Part shown: positions 1-8,555 of the stretch, piece after piece
Position numbering within the stretch: position 1 is the stretch's first letter
How the letters are laid out: each line of letters begins with the position of its first letter
Origin: Clostridia bacterium
GTDB taxonomy: Bacteria; Bacillota; Clostridia; UMGS1810
DNA length: 64,000 bases
Assembly: GCA_017481205.1 (NCBI GenBank)
Contig: JAFUPN010000001.1
Location: 62,001-126,000, forward strand
Reading direction: 5' to 3'
Program-made: the position numbers and the translations under genes
Notes under the pieces: generated by a model
The model's database searches: none
What the model was told of the DNA's origin: nothing
The model's input: the letters and a program-made list of their open reading frames with translations, nothing else

Positions 1-1
1 T

Positions 2-2689
2 GCCAGTCTGATGAAGTACACCGAGTACAATGTCGGTCTGTACAATGTACAGGGTGGCAACAGAGCTGCATATTTCACCATGAACCCCAAGGCTGCCGCA
101 GACAACGGCAACTCTAACGGATTTGCTTTAAACGGTGACCGTATACCTTCAAATGTGAAACAGAAGGTATGGCTCAACGGCAATACTTATGACCAGATAT
201 GGCGTCCCTACGCTTGGAACAACTACCGCTTTGTGGTAAGAAAACAGCAGAATGCGGATACAGGCGCAGATGAGTATTTTGCCGACTTGTATCTCAACGG
301 TGTATATTTCTACAGAATCGGTCAGAGAAACACAACAGCTAATTTTGCTACCTTTACCATGGCAATGGTTATGAATGCCGGTATTACCCACGCAGGTTAT
401 TACCTTGACAACCCCAGATTCTATTACGGTGTGACCGAAGCTGATGGTGCTGTTTCAGCCAAAGGCGCATTCAAGCTGGATAACTTCGATTTCAATGACA
501 AGCCTGCATATACCTATGCCGCAACAGACGGCTCTACTACCTATGCAAGCGGATATCCTTATATCCAGGGTGAGGATGTAGACCATGTAATGGGTACAAT
601 CAGACGTTACAACGCATGGAACATGACTCTCGATATCCAGAAGGGTAAGCACGGTAAGGCAGCAGAGGATTCTTCACTCTCTGTTACCGGTAACGGCAGA
701 ATCAACTTTGACCGTCAGGTGACTGAATCAACCTCCAACGCCACAACATACTCTACCCCTCACGGCACAATGCTTGCTGAGGGCGATACTCTGGAGATTG
801 CTACAGATGTACTCTTTACCGACACATCAAAGGCATTTACTCTCCAGACTTATCTCCACGGTGACGGAGGTTCAGATCGTCTTGCAATTCAGGTTACACC
901 AAACTACTACGGTCACGGTCACTGGCAGGATGCCGATGATTTCCAGAATCACAGAACAGAAATCAGCCCAGGTCTGCCTCTTAACAAGTGGATAAGACTC
1001 AAGCTCTTTATCACCAGAGGTACATCCACCAGCTACAACAAATATTCTATCTATGCAGATAATATCGCCATTGTAGAAAATGCAGACCTCGCATACTGGT
1101 ACAGTGACGAAAGCTTCCCCGATAAGGCTATCAGTGATACTCCTGTTTCCGTAAAGGGCGAAGCGCTCAAGACAGGTTTCTCAAAAATATACTTCCACGG
1201 TAATGCTAATTACGACAACATCACCTTCGGCAGATACCTTGGCGGTGCTACATATTCTGTAGACAGCAATATCCCTGTTATCATGGGTAAAGACAACCCC
1301 GAAGGCACCATGCCCTCAATCAGAGGTAAGGTATTCCCTGGTACCTGCACACTGGCTGAGATTATCTCTCAGTTCGGTCTTGATACAGATGAGGCAGTAG
1401 CTTCTTATGTGGTTCGTGACGAAAGCGGTAACACAGTTACAGACTATACTCAGGCTGCAGGCGGCAAGTACATTGACATCACCACCGCAGGTGGAGAGCA
1501 TATGTATGCAACTCTCTCCGCAGACAAATATCTCCAGAATGTTACCGAGGTAACTGACGGCGCTTTTGGCAACTTCACACTCCACGATGGTGCCATCACT
1601 GCAGAGAACGTAGCGGCAGGCTACGGCAGAGCTGCCAGTGACAATAGCATTAAGATTACAAATACCGATACTGCAAATCCAGACAGAGTTGTTAAATACA
1701 CTCCCAATTCCTATGACAACAGTGTATTTGAGCTGTCATTCCTTGCTGATGAAAATACCAACTTCAACATGGGCTACGATGTACTCTACATCATAGACGG
1801 CGGAAATACAGATGCAAGAAAGAATAATACCGGTTCTGCAAGAGGTTATGCTCAGATTCTTACAATCAAGGATGGCATAATCACAGGCCACAGGAACCCA
1901 AGTGCTACAGTATTCAATATCGGCACATACAATGTGGGCGAATGGACAAAGCTTCGTCTGCGCTTTGACAATGCTGAAAAATACGGTTGGGTTAGCATAA
2001 ACGACGGTCCGGAGGTAAAGCTTGACAACGGCCCCGGCGGCTATATCTACAAGATTCGTGACATTTATATCACACTTCCTGCAGGCGGCAGTCAGATTAT
2101 AGATGATATCAGATTTATGGAAGGTGCAAGAGTTCCTGCAACTGCTCCAGCAATCACAGCTATAGACAGCGAAGAACTCTTTGTAAAGGGAAATTCCATT
2201 ATAGCTACAGACGGTCTCCTTGGCGGATTTGTAGACATGGCATTTGACGATGCTATCACAGTAAATCCTGCTGCATCAATTGTACGTTACATTGATGCAA
2301 ACGGTGCTCTCGTTACAGACGACAGCAAGGACGATACAATCGCTAAGTATGTGCTTACAAATAACGATACCTACACCTACTATAATGTAGGCTTCTATAA
2401 CTTCGACTGCATAACAGTAGATGGCACCACCGCTAAGGTTGAGCTTATCAGCAAGGACATTGCAAATGTAAGCAATGCAAAGCTTATCACTGCTGTATAT
2501 GCAGGTGAGAGCGGCGCTCTCAAAGATGCTTCCATCACAGACCTCAGCTTTGCTGCAGATGCAGCAGGAGTTCCTGTTGCAACAGTTAGCGACTATGCTG
2601 AGCCTGCATCCGCAGATGGTGATATGGTTACATACTATGTATGGAACATGAATACACTTATGCCTCTGTGCAAGAGTGTTGATAAATGA
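2..2689 (+). CDS. Large probable secreted/cell-surface beta-rich protein, 5' end outside window
   Basis: The reading frame is open to the left edge, so the protein is longer than the 892 residues visible from the first in-frame ATG at base 11. It is rich in Gly, Asn, Asp, Thr, Tyr and aromatic residues and almost free of Cys, as in extracellular beta-sandwich proteins. Three similar stretches (about residues 50-160, 240-410 and 520-700 from base 11) each end in a phrase such as LDNFDF, YDNITFG or IDDIRFMEG, which looks like concanavalin/laminin-G-like carbohydrate-binding modules; this is a fold-level guess. No catalytic motif is recognised and no C-terminal anchor is visible. Codon use is unusually rich in C-ending codons, as in highly expressed genes. 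The next gene is a GH105-type hydrolase, so a role in polysaccharide binding or breakdown is plausible but inferred. Confidence 0.6.
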   Translation, partial: ASLMKYTEYNVGLYNVQGGNRAAYFTMNPKAAADNGNSNGFALNGDRIPSNVKQKVWLNGNTYDQIWRPYAWNNYRFVVRKQQNADTGADEYFADLYLNGVYFYRIGQRNTTANFATFTMAMVMNAGITHAGYYLDNPRFYYGVTEADGAVSAKGAFKLDNFDFNDKPAYTYAATDGSTTYASGYPYIQGEDVDHVMGTIRRYNAWNMTLDIQKGKHGKAAEDSSLSVTGNGRINFDRQVTESTSNATTYSTPHGTMLAEGDTLEIATDVLFTDTSKAFTLQTYLHGDGGSDRLAIQVTPNYYGHGHWQDADDFQNHRTEISPGLPLNKWIRLKLFITRGTSTSYNKYSIYADNIAIVENADLAYWYSDESFPDKAISDTPVSVKGEALKTGFSKIYFHGNANYDNITFGRYLGGATYSVDSNIPVIMGKDNPEGTMPSIRGKVFPGTCTLAEIISQFGLDTDEAVASYVVRDESGNTVTDYTQAAGGKYIDITTAGGEHMYATLSADKYLQNVTEVTDGAFGNFTLHDGAITAENVAAGYGRAASDNSIKITNTDTANPDRVVKYTPNSYDNSVFELSFLADENTNFNMGYDVLYIIDGGNTDARKNNTGSARGYAQILTIKDGIITGHRNPSATVFNIGTYNVGEWTKLRLRFDNAEKYGWVSINDGPEVKLDNGPGGYIYKIRDIYITLPAGGSQIIDDIRFMEGARVPATAPAITAIDSEELFVKGNSIIATDGLLGGFVDMAFDDAITVNPAASIVRYIDANGALVTDDSKDDTIAKYVLTNNDTYTYYNVGFYNFDCITVDGTTAKVELISKDIANVSNAKLITAVYAGESGALKDASITDLSFAADAAGVPVATVSDYAEPASADGDMVTYYVWNMNTLMPLCKSVDK

Positions 2690-2721
2690 TATAATAAATA
2701 ATAATTCCACCTGATGTCTTG

Positions 2722-2918
2722 TCAAAGCCGGTACGTCAGACTGCCTAATGTTTAATTATCGCACAAAAGAGCCATTCAGGGATGGTGGCTGTCAGATGCT
2801 TTGCATCCTTTTTGCATGGAAAATCCTGATTTTCTGTGCAAAAAGCTCCCCGTCCCTACAGAATGGCAAGCAAAATCGGTAATAATTCGACAGTCTGACG
2901 GCATTGTACCGGCTTTGA
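2722..2918. repeat. MITE-like inverted-repeat element
   Basis: The 281-bp gap between the first two genes is filled mostly by a foldable element. Its ends are inverted copies: 2723-2743 (CAAAGCCGGTAC then GTCAGACTG) and 2891-2917 (CAGTCTGAC then GTACCGGCTTTG), the right arm carrying 6 extra bases. Inside lies a near-perfect hairpin, 2808-2825 pairing with 2828-2845. Bases 2848-2887 recur almost exactly at 5317-5356. There is no coding capacity, which fits a non-autonomous mobile or interspersed repeat. The inner hairpin may also stop transcription from the upstream gene. Confidence 0.7.
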
Positions 2919-2970
2919 TTTGAAGCTGTCTCAGATTTTACCTGCAATTATCAAAGGGGTGTGAAAAGGA

Positions 2971-4998
2971 TTGATTAAAGACAAAAACCAATTACTAAGC
3001 GCAATAGACCTTATCGGCAAGCGTATGTTTGAAACCAGACCGAGAGAGGATATTGCTCTGAGACCTTATATAAAGCCTGATTTTGCAACCCGCAATTTAA
3101 GGCACAATATACGCATTGACCTTGGGAAGGCTTTCCCTGAGGCAAAATGCGGAGATTATGTATATGTTTCCGTAGCCATGAAGGCTTCCGACGATTCTCA
3201 CTATGCCATATCCTCATGCGGAATGGACAAGGCATGGCTCAACGGCGAGGAAATTGTTTTTGAAGATGAAAAAAAGGATTTTGGCGGCGGCAAGGGCTTC
3301 CGCAAGGCAGAGGTAAATATGCACCGGGGCTTAAACAGCCTTGTATTTAAATGTGTTTGTACCGAAGAGGGATTTCTTCTTGACTATATTACAGCTCATA
3401 TCTACTGGCCTTTCCTGTGGATATGTGATTATCTTCTCTGGGCACGTGATACTGTTCCCATGGAAGAATATGCCGATGAACAGGGCTTTGCTCTCAGCGA
3501 GCTTGTAAAATCCGGCGAAAATAAAAGCTTTACCGATTGTGATATTGTATTCCCCAAGCCCTCGGCTGAGGATAATATTATTGACTTTGCTTCACTGTAC
3601 GGTGAAGAGGACGGCGAATATGCTTTTGCGCTTTCTTATGCAAAGGCACACGGAACACTTGATATTAAAAGCGAAAATAACTTAACTGTATATATAAACG
3701 GCAAAAAGACAGACAGCCTCGCTGTGTCAGAGGGGGATGAAATACTCATATCCTGCAGACGGGGCGGCAAATGGGGCTTTGAATGTGCCTCAAACTCCAT
3801 TCTTCATCTGCCTCCGGTAACCACCGGGAGAAAAAACGGCACTCACTGGCTGCTTTTAGGCGCCATGGCATCAAGTGAGGCGGTAGAGGTTCAGTTCAAA
3901 AAGCCTTACTCCACTGTAAGCGGAGACAGTACCTTCTGGCGCTTTGCCGATAAGAATGTTTACTTAAGACCTTATCTCGATACCTGCTTTTTCGGACAGT
4001 GGTTTTACGGTCTCATGGTGGGAGAGTACGGTCTCTTGCGTGCATCGGCATACGACAGCAAATATTATGACTATTTCCACGACAGTATGCGTATTCTTGC
4101 AGAGTACTATCCCTATATGCAGTATGAGGGCAAGCTCTACGGCGATTCAACCTTCCTGAAAAGAAGTGTTAAAACCCATGACCTTGATTCAATAGGCACA
4201 ATAGGCATGAATCTTTATGAGCTGTATATCCGAGAGCAGGACGAGACTCTCAAGGCTGATATCAGATATGTACTTGACAGACTGGCAGAAAGTGTGTTTA
4301 AGCATATCCCTCGCATGGAGGACGGCACCTTCTACCGTGTGCACACTCTGTGGGCGGATGATACATACATGAGCTGTCCCTTCCTGGTGAGAATGGGCAA
4401 CCTGACCGGAGATCCAAAGTATTACGACGAGGTAATTCTCCAGCTTAATAATTACAAAAAATATCTGTATATTGATGAGTACAATGTATTCTCACATATA
4501 TATTTTCCCGAGGACAGCAAGGCAAACAAGGTTCCATGGGGACGCGGCAACGGCTGGGTATATATGTCCCTTGCCGAGGTTATAGAGCATCTGCCTGAGG
4601 ATTACAAGGGCAGGGAAGAGCTTGTAGACCTGTTCAAAACCTCTGTAGAGGCTCTGCTCTCTCTTCAGGGAGACAACGGCATGTGGCACCAGGTGCTCAC
4701 AAAGTCCGAGACCTATGACGAAACCTCCTGTACAGCTCTGTTTTCAGTGGCTATTGCAAAGGGTATCAAGATGGGTCTTCTTGATAAAAGCACATATCTG
4801 CCTGTTATAGAAAAAGCAGTGGACGGGATACTCAATAATTCCGTTGCTCCAAACGGCGATATATACGGCGTTTGCCGCGGCTCAGGCTGTTGCTATGATT
4901 GGGAATACTATGCACAGCTTGGCACAGTGTGCGGAGATGACCACGGCACCGGCATTGTCCTTGCGGCAATATGCGAGCTTATTGAGCTAAAGTATTAA
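2971..4998 (+). CDS. GH88/GH105-type unsaturated glycuronyl hydrolase
   Basis: The 675-residue protein has an N-terminal non-catalytic part of about 320 residues with a galactose-binding-like look, followed by an alpha/alpha-barrel of the GH88/GH105 type. Family hallmarks are WADDTYMSCPFLVRMG near residue 455, carrying the Asp expected to be catalytic, and WGRGNGW near residue 523. Characterised GH105 enzymes (YteR, RhiN) hydrate and remove unsaturated glucuronyl or galacturonyl residues left by pectin or other polyuronide lyases. No signal peptide is seen, so it is probably intracellular. The start is TTG; an AAAGGGG Shine-Dalgarno lies at 2954-2960 and no in-frame ATG is well placed. The long N-terminal extension is unusual, since single-domain GH105 enzymes have about 370 residues. 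Substrate is not determinable. Confidence 0.8.
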   Translation: MIKDKNQLLSAIDLIGKRMFETRPREDIALRPYIKPDFATRNLRHNIRIDLGKAFPEAKCGDYVYVSVAMKASDDSHYAISSCGMDKAWLNGEEIVFEDEKKDFGGGKGFRKAEVNMHRGLNSLVFKCVCTEEGFLLDYITAHIYWPFLWICDYLLWARDTVPMEEYADEQGFALSELVKSGENKSFTDCDIVFPKPSAEDNIIDFASLYGEEDGEYAFALSYAKAHGTLDIKSENNLTVYINGKKTDSLAVSEGDEILISCRRGGKWGFECASNSILHLPPVTTGRKNGTHWLLLGAMASSEAVEVQFKKPYSTVSGDSTFWRFADKNVYLRPYLDTCFFGQWFYGLMVGEYGLLRASAYDSKYYDYFHDSMRILAEYYPYMQYEGKLYGDSTFLKRSVKTHDLDSIGTIGMNLYELYIREQDETLKADIRYVLDRLAESVFKHIPRMEDGTFYRVHTLWADDTYMSCPFLVRMGNLTGDPKYYDEVILQLNNYKKYLYIDEYNVFSHIYFPEDSKANKVPWGRGNGWVYMSLAEVIEHLPEDYKGREELVDLFKTSVEALLSLQGDNGMWHQVLTKSETYDETSCTALFSVAIAKGIKMGLLDKSTYLPVIEKAVDGILNNSVAPNGDIYGVCRGSGCCYDWEYYAQLGTVCGDDHGTGIVLAAICELIELKY

Positions 4999-5011
4999 AT
5001 AATCAATGTTT

Positions 5012-5050
5012 AAAATCGGATACGCAGATTTTTGTGTATCCGGTTTTTGT
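5012..5050 (+). terminator. Rho-independent terminator after the GH105 gene
   Basis: CGGATAC at 5017-5023 pairs with GTATCCG at 5036-5042 and is followed by a T-rich run. It lies just downstream of the GH105 stop codon. Confidence 0.75.
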
Positions 5051-5198
5051 GTTTAAAATCAATTTCATCACTTCGCCGGGCGGAATATCCTTGCTTGTTA
5101 CCTTGTAACGGCTAAAAATTTATTTTTATATTCACACCTTATCAGTCAGTTAACGCTGCCAACTTCCCCTCAATTAAGAGACGATTATTTCAATTATT

Positions 5199-5356
5199 GA
5201 ATCCCTCAGTCAGCTACGCTGACAGTTCCCGTCTTGCTTCCCTTGCAAAGCCCTCCTTGCCTAAAGGAGGGGGGGACCGTAGAAGACGGTGGGAGGATTC
5301 CGGTAGGGCGTGACGACCCCGTCCCTACAGAATGGCGAGCAAAATCGGTAATAATT
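5199..5356. repeat. Composite interspersed palindromic repeat
   Basis: Within the 467-bp gap at 4999-5465. An outer GAATCC (5199) pairs with GGATTC (5295-5300). Inside are GTCAGC-TAC-GCTGAC, CCTCCTTGCCTAAAGGAGG, and CGTCTT pairing with AAGACG. A second palindrome, GTAGGG to CCCTAC, follows at about 5303-5328. The last 40 bases (5317-5356) match 2848-2887 with one mismatch. Sequences of this type (CCCTCAGTCAGC...) are familiar as multi-copy intergenic repeats in Clostridia. The rest of the gap holds the terminator on the left, the promoter on the right, and otherwise nothing I recognise. Confidence 0.7.
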
Positions 5357-5402
5357 TAAAACACCTGTCACTCTGACAAACAGAGTTTTCGTCATGGTAT
5401 GC

Positions 5403-5431
5403 TTGACAAGCCGCCGGCTTTTTGGTAAAAT
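5403..5431 (+). promoter_or_regulatory. Sigma-A-type promoter for the yhaO-yhaN unit
   Basis: TTGACA at 5403-5408, a 17-bp spacer, then TAAAAT at 5426-5431. It sits 34 bp upstream of the yhaO-like start codon. Confidence 0.75.
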
Positions 5432-5465
5432 ATATGATGTATAATTATTTGGGGGACAAAATTAT

Positions 5466-6563
5466 ATGGATACAGTAAAAATTCTTCATACTGCAGATTT
5501 GCATTTAGACTGCCGCTTCTCCGGGCTCTCTGCCCAAAAGAGCAAGCTGCGCAGACAGGAACTCAAAGATTCTTTTGCCGACGCACTTAAGGAATATAGC
5601 GATGCTGATATTGTGCTTATATGCGGAGATATATTTGACAATGCAAGCTTTGCAAGGAGTACTGTAGCCTTTCTTGAAAACCTGTTTTCAAGCTACCCCG
5701 ATACATCATTTTTTATTACTATGGGCAACCACGACCCCTGCAACTCCCGTGCTGCCGAAATGCTCAGGGCCTCTGTTCCTGATAATGTTGTTATATTTTC
5801 CGACAAGGCAGAGTATATGGAGCTTGATGAGCTTGGAGTCCGTGTGTACGGCATGAGCTTTTCTGATAAATATGAGTACGAGAGCTTCATGACCGAGTTT
5901 GAGGTGATTAAGGATGATTATATAAATATCCTTATGCTTCACGGCGAGCTCACAGGCAAGCTGTCGGAAAGCAAGTATAATCCCATTACTGCAGAGCAGC
6001 TTGAGCTCAGCGGCTTTGATTATGTTGCCCTTGGGCATATACACAATTTTGACGGAATACATCTTGCCGGCAGGACATACTATGCCTACAGCGGTACCCA
6101 TGAGCCCCATGGCTTTGATGAATGCGGACCAAAGGGTGTTATATACGGTCAGGTGGGAAAGGGAATGTGCCGTCTTGGTCTTAAGACGACCGCTTTGCGC
6201 AACTATGAGGATATCAGACTGGATATTTCCTCCGCCCGTACTCAGGAGGAGTTAGCTGATATGATAAGCTGCGCTGTTGCTGACAAAAAATCTTTTTACA
6301 GGATAAATCTTACCGGTACCTTAACAGACAATATATCTGTTGACTGCGGCTTACTTGAGGAGACAACAGACGCATTCTATATCAAAATCACTGATTCAAC
6401 CCACCACAGCTACAACCTGGATATGCTTGCGCTTGAGACCGGGCTTAAGGGATATGTTGCAAAAAATGTTTTAAAAGAGCTTGAAAACTGCTCAGACAGC
6501 GATGTTGCAAAGGTTTGCGCCGCTTCTGACTATCTGTTTGAGCTTATAGATAACGGAGTCTGA
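5466..6563 (+). CDS. yhaO: YhaO/SbcD-like metallophosphoesterase (DNA exonuclease subunit)
   Basis: A calcineurin-like phosphoesterase of 365 residues with the full metal-binding set: DLH in HTADLHLD (about residue 10), GDIFD (about 54), GNHD (about 87), LHGEL (about 158) and GHIH (about 190). This is the SbcD/Mre11-type nuclease fold; YhaO is the Bacillus form. It is expected to act with the SbcC/Rad50-like ATPase encoded 2 bp downstream in DNA end processing, in the cytoplasm. The ATG at 5466 follows a GGGGGA Shine-Dalgarno. Length fits the family. The substrate of the YhaO branch is poorly known, so the nuclease role is family-based inference. Confidence 0.85.
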   Translation: MDTVKILHTADLHLDCRFSGLSAQKSKLRRQELKDSFADALKEYSDADIVLICGDIFDNASFARSTVAFLENLFSSYPDTSFFITMGNHDPCNSRAAEMLRASVPDNVVIFSDKAEYMELDELGVRVYGMSFSDKYEYESFMTEFEVIKDDYINILMLHGELTGKLSESKYNPITAEQLELSGFDYVALGHIHNFDGIHLAGRTYYAYSGTHEPHGFDECGPKGVIYGQVGKGMCRLGLKTTALRNYEDIRLDISSARTQEELADMISCAVADKKSFYRINLTGTLTDNISVDCGLLEETTDAFYIKITDSTHHSYNLDMLALETGLKGYVAKNVLKELENCSDSDVAKVCAASDYLFELIDNGV

Positions 6564-6565
6564 GG

Positions 6566-8137
6566 ATGAATATTAATAAACTGACTATTCAGTCTTTCGG
6601 AAAATTAAATAACCGTTCCTTTGAGCTTTCCGACGGCTTCAATGTTGTTTACGGCGATAATGAAAGCGGCAAAACCACTATTGTCTCTTTTATAAAATAT
6701 ATGCTTTTCGGCTTTCACGGCAGGAGATCTGAGTCAAATCTCATTCCCGAGGAAAAATATTCTCCATGGGACAATACTGCCATCAGCGGCAGTATGGACT
6801 TTACTTACTGCGGACATGACTATATCACAGCCCGTTCAAACGGCGTGAGGAGGGAATATTCCACCCTCAACAATACCTTGGGTGCAAAGAGCTTTGATGG
6901 AATAAATCCCGGCGAAGAAATCTTTGGTATAGATGAAGCGGCTTTCTGCAGAACCTACTGTCTTTCGGCTGCCAGCGGAGTTTTTTCTGCAGCAAAAAAC
7001 GATGATATAATCATCCGTCTGTCAAATCTTAAATCCAGCGGTGATGAGACTGTATCATATGAAAAGGTTAATGCACGGCTTATGTCCGACAAAAAGAAAA
7101 CCCTTGAGGAAATCCGCCGTAAGGGTGATGAAATAATGGAGCTTCGCCGTACTCTTGAGCGTATCAGAGCATGGGACGAGAGGCTCAAGACTTTGTCATC
7201 ACAGCTTTATGATACCGATAGCGACATTGCAGGTATGCGCCGCACTCTCAGCGATACCGACAAAAAAAACGAGCAGTATGAACAGCTTAATGAGAGCTAT
7301 TCTTCTTTAAGATTGTATCAGATTTTAAAGGCGGTTATCTTTGTTTTATTGATGGTTCTGACATGTGTTCTGTTGTTTTCCAGTGCGTTTGAACCAATTT
7401 TTGCCGTTGTTACCGGTGCGGCTGCAGTTGTTGATATATTGTTTATGATACCGTCGAGAATAAGAATGGCAAGGATAGAGCGCGCCTTGGCAAAGTCAGA
7501 TATGGATGCGCCTATTTATTCCGAAGATGTAAAATCCCATATTGAGCGGACAGAGAGCCGCAAGAATGATATTTTAAAGGAAATGGGCGCTATAGAGTCA
7601 AAGCTTGAGCAGGAATATGACTATGATGATGTGTGTTCAAATATAGATTTGCTCACAGAAGAAAAGCATGAGCTTGAAAAAAAGCTTGAGGTTATAGAAA
7701 AGGCTAAGTCAATACTTGATATTTCCTATGAGGAGCTCAAAAATATCTTTGTGCCTGAGCTTAACAAACGAGCTTCGGAAATATTTTCTGCTCTTTCGGG
7801 ATATAAATATAACGATGTGATTGTTACTGATACATTTGAAATTCTTGTGAAAAACGAAGAGCGCTACCGCAGCTCAAAATATTTTAGTACAGCCATTCTT
7901 GAGCTGATGTATTTTTCCCTGAGGCTTGCCCTGTGTGAGCTTATTGGCGGCGACGAAAAGCTCCCGGTTTTTCTAGACGATTGTTTCACCTCTCTTGATG
8001 ACCGCAGGGTTTGTACTGCTCTTGAATTTCTTACAGAGTATGCCAAGGATGGCAGACAGATTGTGTTTTTTACTTGCCACGGCAGAGAATTTCGCTATCT
8101 CTCAGGTATTGACAGCGTAAATATTATTACTGTTTAA
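6566..8137 (+). CDS. yhaN: YhaN/SbcC-like AAA ATPase with central membrane hairpin
   Basis: An SMC/Rad50-type ATPase of 523 residues. The N-terminal half has Walker A GDNESGKT (about residue 31). The C-terminal half has Walker B FLDDCFTSLDD (about 469) and a switch His in FFTCHGRE. A charged, probably coiled-coil stretch (about 170-245) is followed by two hydrophobic segments (about 251-302) and a second coiled coil. The hydrophobic pair suggests the arm tip sits in the membrane. It is much shorter than Bacillus YhaN (over 900 residues), with most of the arms missing. It is translationally linked to yhaO (2-bp gap), so the pair probably forms one complex. Confidence 0.8.
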   Translation: MNINKLTIQSFGKLNNRSFELSDGFNVVYGDNESGKTTIVSFIKYMLFGFHGRRSESNLIPEEKYSPWDNTAISGSMDFTYCGHDYITARSNGVRREYSTLNNTLGAKSFDGINPGEEIFGIDEAAFCRTYCLSAASGVFSAAKNDDIIIRLSNLKSSGDETVSYEKVNARLMSDKKKTLEEIRRKGDEIMELRRTLERIRAWDERLKTLSSQLYDTDSDIAGMRRTLSDTDKKNEQYEQLNESYSSLRLYQILKAVIFVLLMVLTCVLLFSSAFEPIFAVVTGAAAVVDILFMIPSRIRMARIERALAKSDMDAPIYSEDVKSHIERTESRKNDILKEMGAIESKLEQEYDYDDVCSNIDLLTEEKHELEKKLEVIEKAKSILDISYEELKNIFVPELNKRASEIFSALSGYKYNDVIVTDTFEILVKNEERYRSSKYFSTAILELMYFSLRLALCELIGGDEKLPVFLDDCFTSLDDRRVCTALEFLTEYAKDGRQIVFFTCHGREFRYLSGIDSVNIITV

Positions 8138-8185
8138 AGCACTTTTGTGTTTAAATATAGTTATTTTCAGAAAGGATGATGTAAT

Positions 8186-8545
8186 ATGGCTAATGCATGC
8201 TTTGAATTGGCAAAAGGTTCTATTACCATTGATACAGAGGTTATTTCCAAAATTGCGGGAATTATTGCAACAGGCTGCTACGGAGTTGTGGGCATGGCTT
8301 ATCGCTCTAAATCAGACGAGTTTGCTTCACTTCTAAAAAAAGACAATATAACAAAAGGTATAAAGGTTTCTGTAAACGATAAGATTGTTTCGATTGATAT
8401 ACACATTATTATTCAGTACGGTGTCAATATCAATGCAATATGCAACAGTATTATCAATAATGTTAAATACCAGGTTAACCACATGACAGGTCTCGAGGTA
8501 GGGGATATCAATGTTTATGTGGAAGGCTTCAGAGTTCAGGAATGA
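8186..8545 (+). CDS. Asp23/Gls24-family protein (YloU-like)
   Basis: A 119-residue Asp23-domain protein with the typical ISKIAGIIATGCYGVVGM opening and a predicted beta-rich body (VSIDIHIIIQYGVNI). It is followed 10 bp later by a DAK2-domain gene. This pair matches the yloU-yloV order of Bacillus, which separates it from the YqhY-type paralogue at 59549. Asp23 proteins are small soluble proteins linked to envelope homeostasis; the exact role of YloU is not established. ATG start with AAAGGATG upstream. Confidence 0.85.
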   Translation: MANACFELAKGSITIDTEVISKIAGIIATGCYGVVGMAYRSKSDEFASLLKKDNITKGIKVSVNDKIVSIDIHIIIQYGVNINAICNSIINNVKYQVNHMTGLEVGDINVYVEGFRVQE

Positions 8546-8555
8546 GGTGCTTTAA

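Noticed and set aside
5040-5200. Small gene in the 467-bp gap before yhaO
   Set aside because: Stops in all frames and palindromic content; no codon signal.
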